Assembly: GCA_030386875.1 (NCBI GenBank)
Contig: CM059562.1
Location: 62,060,201-62,124,200, forward strand
Length of the DNA stretch: 64,000 bases
Direction: 5' to 3'
Source: Morinoia aosen
Lineage: Eukaryota; Arthropoda; Malacostraca; Amphipoda; Talitridae
The position numbers were made by a program, and so were the translations under genes. Positions 55,993 through 64,000 of this stretch are shown piece by piece. Numbering within the stretch: the stretch's first letter is position 1; every line of letters begins with the position of its first letter. The notes below the pieces were generated by a model. That model was not told the origin of the DNA. It was given only the letters and a program-made list of their open reading frames with translations, and did not search any database.

Positions 55993-56255
55993 TGCCGCCA
56001 TAGCCATGTGGTATAGGTTCTGCCGCCGTGCGGCAAGGACCCGGGATCGAGTCTCGGCGCTGGCAGTGGCGATTTTCTCTGTTGGGTATAGGAGAAAAAT
56101 TCCAAGCACAATACCCCACTCCACCCAGGTGTCTGAAATGGGTACCGGTCTCGACCGGGGGAAAGCGTTATGGCGTCCTGGCGTTAGTTATAAGGCATTT
56201 GAAAATCCAATGTAAAAGGTGATATATGTATCAGGCTTGATTGGAAATAAAGCAT
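55993..56255 (+). mobile_element. tRNA-derived SINE
   Basis: An A box TAGCCATGTGG (56001-56011) and a B box GGATCGAGTCT (56044-56054) are spaced 43 nt apart, with a stable TGCCG-CCGTG-CGGCA stem-loop where the anticodon arm should be. A non-tRNA body with GGGTACCGGTCTCGACCGGG (about 56140-56160) follows, then an AT-rich end with AATAAA (about 56246). This is the usual Pol III SINE plan. Target duplications were not resolved. Confidence 0.75.
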
Positions 56256-57179
56256 CCGTAGATGCCTTCATTATTTACATTATTTATTTTATTATTATTT
56301 CTATGGAAATCTACGGAAGAGTGTGTTAATTTTTCATCTATCTGCAACAATGCCTTCCGACAGAAACGAAAATCACTCATTCCCAAATTAGAGATTCCTT
56401 TGAACACTCCCCTAAAATACAATATACAATTACATTTGATATCATGAATGATTATTATTATCTCAGTTTTCTCTACCAAGAATATCTATGAATTTCGACT
56501 TCTTTTTCTGCGAAATTAAAAATACATCAGAAGCATAATCAATTTTCCATTAGTTTTTTCATAGGTTTCTCGCGTTGAACTAATGAACAGAACTGGACAC
56601 TTAAAACAGAAAGGAATGGGAAATAGTCTCTTAATATATCAGATTACGAAAAAACAATGCCAACACAAGCTGGAGTCAGCATAAATCTCCAGGATTAGGT
56701 TCTCTTCTATAACTTTGATCTTGAATACTCAATTGAGGGCATTAGCAGCACAAAAATGGTCCGATATTATTTAAAATTAATGATCTAATTTAAAAGCTGT
56801 TTTGAGGGGCTACTGACTACTGTAGCGCAGCCAAAGGGGGGAGGGGAGGCACGGGGCCATGCATCCTCCACCCCTCGAAATGTTGAGCAGGAGGGGGGAG
56901 GAGTTTCAAGTTAATGAATGAAAAAAAATTGCTGATAATTAATGTCTGGTCTCCCCTGAAATCATTTGTCAGGGATACTGGTCACTCCGAAATTTTGGGC
57001 TGGCTGCGCCACTGATTGACTTAACTTTACAACTCAACGCACACAGGCGGTTTCTAATTATTATAGAAGTTTTGCTCACACACTGCATCTCATCCAATTA
57101 TTACGCATACGGCAACTTCAAACTCAGTTTTCAAAACCGCATTTTATTACGCACACACCAAATGAGAAACAGTCCTTTT
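56256..57179. other. AT-rich spacer
   Basis: No gene. There is a G-rich stretch at about 56835-56900. Confidence 0.5.
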
Positions 57180-57626
57180 TACTGCTGTGCAGATGCGCAT
57201 CGAAATTAGTGTTACCGATTGAGTATACCAAGCTGATGGGGTTAGGTTGCTATGTTTAAACGTGAAACGACAACACAAGCCAAGCTTCTTTCTTCGCCCG
57301 TGTACAGCCGAAGACAAAACTTAGAAGTCAAAGAATCTTCAAAGCACGTAATCCCTTCTATCTCCCATAGTATACTTTTTCAACCACAGTTTGCTAAAAG
57401 TTCGTGACTTCTGACACTGAGTGTCTCTGGTGTCTCTCATCCATGGTAGGCCATGCATCTGAGGCGTGCTGAGCTCATTCCACGGTATACTTGGCTCATT
57501 CTTTCTCTCAAACCTTGGCCAGTCTCTCATCTGCCAGTGCGATGGCACGCTGCGTGACGCGTGTTGTTCAGCGTCTTCCTGCAATAGTCCAGTGTGTCTG
57601 TAGAGCGCTCGGCTGAAAATGGTGAG
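57180..57626 (+). promoter_or_regulatory. Candidate promoter / first exon of an unseen gene
   Basis: This stretch is richer in CpG than its surroundings and ends CGGCTGAAAATG followed by GTGAGT (about 57612-57626), which reads as an ATG directly ahead of a splice donor. That would suit a short first exon whose gene lies to the right, but no downstream exon was recognised. The 81-codon minus-strand ORF here is not recognisable. Confidence 0.25.
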
Positions 57627-59618
57627 TGAAATGTTTTTTAGAGTAGCCTGTATTGTTTAATTTAAGGCATTGTAATCAGTACGCTTATTAAGTAACTATA
57701 GATAACCATCAATAAATTCGTTGCTCAATGAAGCCTTCCACTCATTCGCTCATTGTCGGGCTTAGTTAGCCTGTTTCGAAAAATACGTGAGGTTTTTTCA
57801 GCTGTTGGGATCAACGAGTGAACAACTATCTGAGAAGCATCGGGACGTGGCAAATAAGTTGGTGAACCAGAGCGAGTGTCTTTTCGATTAATGTATGAAA
57901 ATAATACAATTTAAGTTATATTTCTTACAGAATTATTATTCGATCACGTTCAGTTAACCTAGCCATTGATTATTCAGGCTATGTCGGTTATGAAGGCTTG
58001 ACTTTCTCAAAAATTAATCCAAAAACTGTGGAGAATTATTGTATTCATTTAATTGGATGCTCGTTTCAAGTTGAGTTAACACGTCATTTTTTGAATAGAA
58101 TCAAGCCTAAAGTGGAACACAAATATTTCGAATGTTTTACATGATTATAATTACAGTAATACTGAGACTCAAACGATAATATTTTAAACTTAACTCTCTC
58201 CATTTAAATGTTATTAACACGAGCTCCTCTTTCGTTTCCGCAATGCTTGAGAATTATCAAATGTTTCGAATATTCTGTAAAAAGTGATTCGCTCAATCTG
58301 TGATTTGTTGAATTACCTAACATCCTTTACGAAATATTTTAAATCTTTGTACGAACTCAGACCTTGATCCATTTGAACTCACAGGATGGGCGGGTTCGAT
58401 CAGTATTGAATACCCAATGCAATACGTGAATAATGATGTTTATTATGAAGTATTCATTTATCTTGAAGATGTTGAACACAAGAAAGACAAATTTTATATC
58501 ATGAAATTTTTTTACACTTAATGATCAACAACCACTCCATCTGCTTCCAGATAATGCTAAAATACACTTAATATCTGCATTGAGCATCACCGCTGTGCGT
58601 AACTGAAGTAGCCATTCAACCACGATTTGTTCATGTACGCAATAAAAGTGTTTCAATTTGTAATTGCTGTCATAACATATTTCTCAGTTGCTCTTTTCTT
58701 ATCAATGTCAGAGTGATCGAAATTTTTAAAGCGACACTATCTAAGAATACGCGCAGTTTACGTGAAACTGCTTCGGCAGATTTTGAAAGATGTTAGGCTC
58801 ATTTGACCGGCCACTGTACAGCTCACGTGCTGCGTCGCTCCTGAACTGTGCCTGAGCAATGTTATGATGCTGCGAACTTGCGAAGATAACCTGGCGTCAG
58901 TCCACTGCTAACAAATTTTGTTTTACGAAACAAGTCTGACCTACAAGTCTTGTAGATTTATTAGACGTCTAAGTTGGAATTAGAATTCAAGTTAATTTAA
59001 ACGAATTTTTTAGCATTCGGAGGTCGCGTGACACTTAAAATCTCGTTCATGTGAAGACCATTGTCCAAGAATATTATTGTAAGTCAAGTAGGAGAAGTTC
59101 CTCCAAAGCCTCTACAGTGGAGTTTCGAGAGTAGTATTGTTTTACTTAATCTAATTTTTTAAAGTCGAGAAGTAGTGAAGAAACAAGATTTCCGTTATCG
59201 ATGCTTGTGTGCATGTGCTTCAGATGATTTTAAGGCAGCTGGAATTGTTATTTGTTTGTTAGGAAGTCATTGATTCTTAATAAAAAAATGAATTCAGTTT
59301 GAAATCGGAGCATACTTTTTATATATTTCTCAAATGCCTACATGTAATAGTATGTTGTTTTTAAGTTACAGAGGCAGATTTTCATAATTTTTCATCGTAA
59401 AAATTCTGAATAGAGAATGGTTAATTAAGTCTAATGAGATGGTGTGATTTTGGCGCTGTGTATTTTAACACGTGTGCCGGGACACTTTCAATTCGTATAA
59501 ATTATTTTTAAAGTAAGTGGCGATGTTAGGATACAATTTATAGTAGGCATGGATATATGGAAACCGACGCTACGCAGCAAGGTAACCGGCTCTGCATCGG
59601 GGCGCGAATCGTGAGGGG
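57627..59618. other. AT-rich spacer
   Basis: No supported gene or repeat. It could be intronic if the candidate first exon at 57.6 kb is real. Confidence 0.4.
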
Positions 59619-59879
59619 ATGAGGGGTGCACCACATCAGCAGATGGGAGGAGTACGTAGGGGGCAGCGGCTATGTAAGAAGCTAGCTCGGAAAATTACAC
59701 ATAGTATTACACAAGGACAACTTGATTGTGTAGTAGAGAAAAACTATGTATTAAAATTAATTACCAACGGGAAAGGGAACTGTGGAAAATATGAACCTGA
59801 GCAGAATATGTTAGAGGGAAATGCGCGTGGCAATACCAAGTTTGTAACGCAAGGGGACACGTCAGAGGTGACGCGTTAG
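59619..59879 (+). CDS. Short hypothetical ORF in a GC-richer island
   Basis: 86 codons from an ATG. The N-terminus is basic and the rest hydrophilic. No domain is recognised. It lies at the left edge of a GC-richer block (59540-60240), which also has GGGTATTTAAGCAGAG, a TATA-like sequence at about 59967, and the repeated word GACCGGT either side of CTATT. The block could be an LTR or promoter fragment. Coding status is doubtful. Confidence 0.2.
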   Translation: MRGAPHQQMGGVRRGQRLCKKLARKITHSITQGQLDCVVEKNYVLKLITNGKGNCGKYEPEQNMLEGNARGNTKFVTQGDTSEVTR

Positions 59880-60645
59880 AAGCACCCAATCGCGAGATGC
59901 CACGTCACTAACAATTTAAGCGGGTAGCCCGCACCATCTACAATGAGCGTCCTTTGTGCGGCGGGGGTATTTAAGCAGAGCAAGCGCGGGGACCGGTCTA
60001 TTTGACCGGTGTAGTGGCAAGGATGTAGGTTTCCTGACGGCCAGAAGGGGAGGCGGGTTTGGGACAGCTGGCCTACGCGGCTGCTGAGATAGCGGAGACG
60101 TGGGCTGTGAACGCCTAACATCCGAGGGCCTGTAGCGACACAACCGGCTGAGCGTTCGCAACCTTGAGGCGGGCAGCCAGCCTGGCATTCAACGCCAATG
60201 ACGAAGCCTGGAGGCTGCGTTCGAGCCTCGACAGGCCAACGACAGGGTATTTACTCCAGTTGTAATTTTTGAAGAATGAAGGGAAGAAGAGGCACGCCGA
60301 ACAGTGCAAATCTTTGGTTGGCGCGCAGTGTTTAATATGAATTGTGCTGGCCAGGATGTTCAGGTACATGTTTCTAATTTCATGTTGTTTGTGCGTGAAT
60401 CTCCGGGTTGGCAATTGCCAAGAGAGGCTGATTTGCGTTAAATCATGTGATCGTTCGCTGGCGTTCAATAAGTTTCTAGCCTGAATCTCTCATTTCATGT
60501 GTCATATTCAATCAACGTGTTCATCTTAATTAGAATGTGTTTGAATCTTCGCCGTTTGTCTATGTAGCATATCATTATGCCGGATAAAACTATCATGTCG
60601 CAGATCATTAACATCTTGCCTGAGGGCTCTGGTGCGAAAATGAGT
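59880..60645. other. GC-richer block and spacer
   Basis: No gene. A possible TATA-type core promoter lies at about 59967-59980 with no linked ORF. Confidence 0.35.
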
Positions 60646-60781
60646 GTTGCGATAAAAATATGTTTACTTGTGCCAATTTCCCTGTGTCAGCGCCATGTGT
60701 TCACTCAAAAATAGTTGCGATAAAAATATGTTTACTTGTGCCAATTTCCCTGTGTCAGCTCCATGTGTTCACTCAAAAATA
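60646..60781. repeat. 68 bp tandem duplication
   Basis: Two adjacent 68 bp copies (60646-60713, 60714-60781) beginning GTTGCGATAAAAATATG differ at only one or two positions, so the duplication is recent. Confidence 0.93.
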
Positions 60782-61882
60782 AATGTGTTTAATCTTGAGG
60801 CTCATTATTCTCCATGCTTATATATATGGATAACGTGCGAGCACAAAGGTGTACATTATTTTCATCAGTGGAGGTTGTAAGCCCTCATACGTTACGTGCT
60901 TAACCAGCATTGTATCGTGACAGCGATACAGGCATGAATATTTGAAGTTTTAGTAAGCAGTAAGAGGGATGAAGATATGTATGTCCTTCTGGTCGTTGAA
61001 GGCTTCAATTTAGATGTGGTTTATTAAGCTCGACTCCCCCCTGCGGTGCCGTGTGTGTAAGAGCAGACATCTCTCTGGCCTGTCTGAAGTGAAAGTTTTA
61101 TTGTCATGTATGAATAATAATTATTCCTTCCCTTTTAAACTCATTTCTCTTATGGAAATCGATTAATAGAGTTTCATTTAGACTAATTCATGAAATGGAA
61201 TTATTAAGTTGAGTAGACTTTATATTTTTGTACTGCGCCATTGCCTGTCGCCTAACCCACTGTTTGTCTCTTAAGAAAGTAGCTACTAATTTGCTTAATA
61301 CTTGTAGTTTAAAATAATGGTTTCTGACTTTGTCGGAATAAAATACCAAGCAAAGCAGCTGAAGACCAAGACACTGACGCTCGAATTTGATCCAAAATGA
61401 CATTGATGTGCCTACGAAATATAATGAAGTGTTTTTAAAAAAATAGCTTGAAAATCGTTTCAATGAAATCGTCTCTCTATTTAATCTCTTTTCGTATAAA
61501 ATTATTGCTCACCTTATTCTCCACATATATTGCCTAATAACTTCACTGTTAAGATTGATCGAGTGCGGCCCGCCCGTACCCGCAACCCTGTTGGCCACTG
61601 AGTAAATAATACGCTGCGTTTTTCGGCAGCTTGAGAGATGTCGCGATCTTGTTATACAACACTCAAAATCTTCCCTCTTAATTCCTATTGTTCCTGCTGT
61701 CCTGTATCACTTTTTCTGTGTTTTGTTTAGTTTGTGTTTCTGCCTTATTATTGAAATAGAACCAGCTTAATCTGCATAGAAAAAAATGTTATGGATTCGC
61801 TGTTTACCTGGATTTGCCATCACTCGCAACAATACCTCCCTTTAATCCCTAGCGCGTAGCAATACCCTTTTTTGCGCGTAGC
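60782..61882. other. AT-rich spacer
   Basis: No supported gene. The 91-codon minus ORF at 61188-61463 is not recognisable. Confidence 0.5.
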
Positions 61883-62618
61883 AAAAAAATAATAATAATA
61901 GTGAGGGGTGTTGATACAATCAACATTAAAGCACGGATACGGGTCCTTTACTGCTCCCCTTATGCATTTCGTCTGCGATCGAAAGATCAATTTAGAAATT
62001 CATCATTAAAGGTAAGTCAATTGCAAAGCAAAGTTACTGAAACATTTAAATTAGGTCGTGGACATCTATCACACGAAGATAGTTCATTAATTCCTTGACG
62101 TCTAAGTGGCGTCCCAATACCGTCTCGACGGTAGGTTGTGGCGTTTGGCAAGCCTTTATACAATTTCTACTAATTGTTAGACTTTCACATTCTATGATTA
62201 GGTGTTTGACAGTTAGTGTTGAGTTGTTGCAAAACTCGCATATTGGTGCAATATCAGGTATCTCATTGTTCATCAGGTAGCCATGCGTCAAGAATGTGTG
62301 TCCTATTCTGAGTCGGTTAACTATTATTTCCTCTTTACGTGGTATTTTACCTAATTCTAATTCCGCGCCTGGTGATGGCTGTATTTCTCTTAACTTGTCC
62401 CTGCAACTTTCCCACCTAGTTTTCCACTGGTCAATCATCTTTTGTTGTATTAATGGTTTCCAGTCTGAGTGGCAAATTAGAATGAATTCTTCGGGTCTTC
62501 GGGTAGCGTTCTTAGCTGCAGTATCTGCAGCATCGTGACCGCAACCATGAATGTAACTCATTTCTGATGCCTCATGAGAAGCATTTAATTTGCTGGTAAA
62601 CATTTTTGGAACGATCAA
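61883..62618 (-). pseudogene. 5'-truncated LINE fragment: end of RNase H and ORF2 C-terminus
   Basis: A minus-strand frame of about 190 codons (62618-62046) starts within RNase H (HDAADTAAK, the region of the last catalytic Asp). It continues through an RIGHTFLTHGYL-type segment and a zinc-binding cluster C-x2-C-x8-H-x4-C (CEFCNNSTLTVKHLIIEC), then stops. A short 3' UTR ends in a TAT/ATT-rich and T-rich tail at about 61883. The layout parallels the tail of the LINE at 18893-33472 but the sequence differs, so it is another I-like family. The initiator given by the open frame is TTG, so this is a dead 5' truncation. Confidence 0.85.
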
Positions 62619-62978
62619 TTATGTTTCTCATTTGTGTGTGTGAGAGCTCTCATGTTTTCCAATTTTCTTGGCATACTTAGAAAAATCAATTAAAGTTCTC
62701 CGCTGATTGAATGTATCATTCTTTTGTACCTATCGAGAGCATATTTGAACTCAAAAATAGTGAAAGTTCGAAAATCAGTCGAGATGAAGTATTATCGCAT
62801 GCTTCTCTCTAATTTAAATAAAAGTATAGAATTGTTCCAAGACATTGAATGGTAAATATTAGAAATAGCTTGATGCAATGTCATTCTGATCGAAAAACTG
62901 ATGCACGTCTCCGCACTGGTATAGAAACGTAACACAGCGTCCTCACGCCTGCACTCTCTCTACAGATGTGGCTGTGCC
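62619..62978. other. Spacer
   Basis: No gene. It leads into the 29 bp array. Confidence 0.5.
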
Positions 62979-64000
62979 CTGATGTGGCCGTCTCGCTGTC
63001 CTGCGGCCTGATGTGGCCGTCTCGCCGTCCTGCGGCCTGATGTGACCGTCCTGCGGCCTGATGTGGCCGTCTCGCTGTCCTGCGGCCTGATGTGGCCGTC
63101 TCGCCGTCCTGCGGCCTGATGTGGCCGTCTCGCTGTCCTGCGGCCTGATGTGGCCGTCTCGCCGTCCTGCGGCCTGATGTGGCCGTCTCGCCGTCCTGCG
63201 GCCTGATGTGGCCGTCTCGCTGTCCTGCGGCCTGATGTGGCCGTCTCGCCGTCCTGCGGCCTGATGTGGCCGTCTCGCTGTCCTGCGGCCTGATGTGGCC
63301 GTCTCGCCGTCCTGCGGCCTGATGTGGCCGTCTCGCCGTCCTGCGGCCTGATGTGGCCGTCTCGCTGTCCTGCGGCCTGATGTGGCCGTCTCGCTGTCCT
63401 GCGGCCTGATGTGGCCGTCTCGCCGTCCTGCGGCCTGATGTGGCCGTCTCGCCGTCCTGCGGCCTGATGTGGCCGTCTCGCCGTCCTGCGGCCTGATGTG
63501 GCCGTCTCGCCGTCCTGCGGCCTGATGTGGCCGTCTCGCCGTCCTGCGGCCTGATGTGGCCGTCTCGCCGTCCTGCGGCCTGATGTGGCCGTCTCGCCGT
63601 CCTGCGGCCTGATGTGGCCGTCTCGCCGTCCTGCGGCCTGATGTGGCCGTCTCGCCGTCCTGCGGCCTGATGTGGCCGTCTCGCTGTCCTGCGGCCTGAT
63701 GTGGCCGTCTCGCTGTCCTGCGGCCTGATGTGGCCGTCTCGCTGTCCTGCGGCCTGATGTGGCCGTCTCGCTGTCCTGCGGCCTGATGTGGCCGTCCCGC
63801 TGTCCTGCGGCCTGATGTGGCCGTCTCGCTGTCCTGCGGCCTGATGTGGCCGTCTCGCTGTCCTGCGGCCTGATGTGGCCGTCTCGCTGTCCTGCGGCCT
63901 GATGTGGCCGTCTCGCCGTCCTGCGGCCTGATGTGGCCGTCTCGCCGTCCTGCGGCCTGATGTGGCCGTCTCGCCGTCCTGCGGCCTGATGTGGCCGTCT
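62979..64000. repeat. 29 bp minisatellite, about 35 copies, runs off the window
   Basis: The unit is CTGATGTGGCCGTCTCG followed by Y-GTCCTGCGGC, where Y is C or T. One shortened unit lies near 63039. The array is GC-rich against an AT-rich background. The right end is not reached. Confidence 0.95.

Overview
This is a eukaryotic, arthropod-like (probably insect) window dominated by transposable elements and satellite DNA. The evidence is the mix of BEL/Pao and gypsy LTR retrotransposons, an I/LOA-type LINE with RNase H, a spliced PIF/Harbinger transposon that carries a MADF protein, tRNA-derived SINEs, GT-AG introns and AT-rich spacers. I see no bacterial-style operon, no rRNA gene and no convincing complete host gene. 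The species cannot be named from the sequence.

Left half (2692-33771). One large BEL/Pao element on the minus strand is bounded by 543-545 bp LTRs and a GGGT target duplication. Several later insertions have blown it apart: a PIF/Harbinger transposon inside gag (about 7887-14302), a 1179 bp TTAA-flanked inverted-repeat element (15226-16404), LINE-tail copies, and a full-length LINE (18893-33472) inside the 5' LTR. The LINE ORF2 is in turn split by a gypsy element (19285-27911, TSD GGTA). Removing the TTAA element restores the BEL gag frame, and removing the gypsy restores LINE ORF2, so the insertion order can be read directly. LTR divergence agrees: about 3.3% for BEL, about 0.2% for gypsy.

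Middle (33887-42020). A second, very young LTR element has 2.2-2.3 kb LTRs, a GAGCG target duplication and a perfect polypurine tract. It carries a single intact 1167-codon gag/protease-like ORF and no reverse transcriptase, RNase H or integrase. It looks like a gag-only non-autonomous BEL-related element that depends on a partner for pol.

Right third (42.3-64 kb). This is a mosaic of tandem arrays and small relics. The arrays are a 15 bp minisatellite, a 24 bp family present once homogenised (about 45.3-45.8 kb) and once heavily decayed but still in 24 bp register (about 52.1-53.1 kb), a 95 bp satellite with higher-order structure, and a 29 bp minisatellite that runs off the window end. The relics are a pipsqueak-type helix-turn-helix ORF ending in a 65 bp inverted repeat, a tRNA-like head, one tRNA-derived SINE, a LINE 3' fragment, and a candidate CpG-rich first exon.

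The genes here do not form a host pathway. They are replication modules of separate mobile elements. The functional links are cis structures (LTR, PPT, TSD, TIR) and probable trans dependence of the gag-only, pol-truncated and TTAA elements on related autonomous copies elsewhere.
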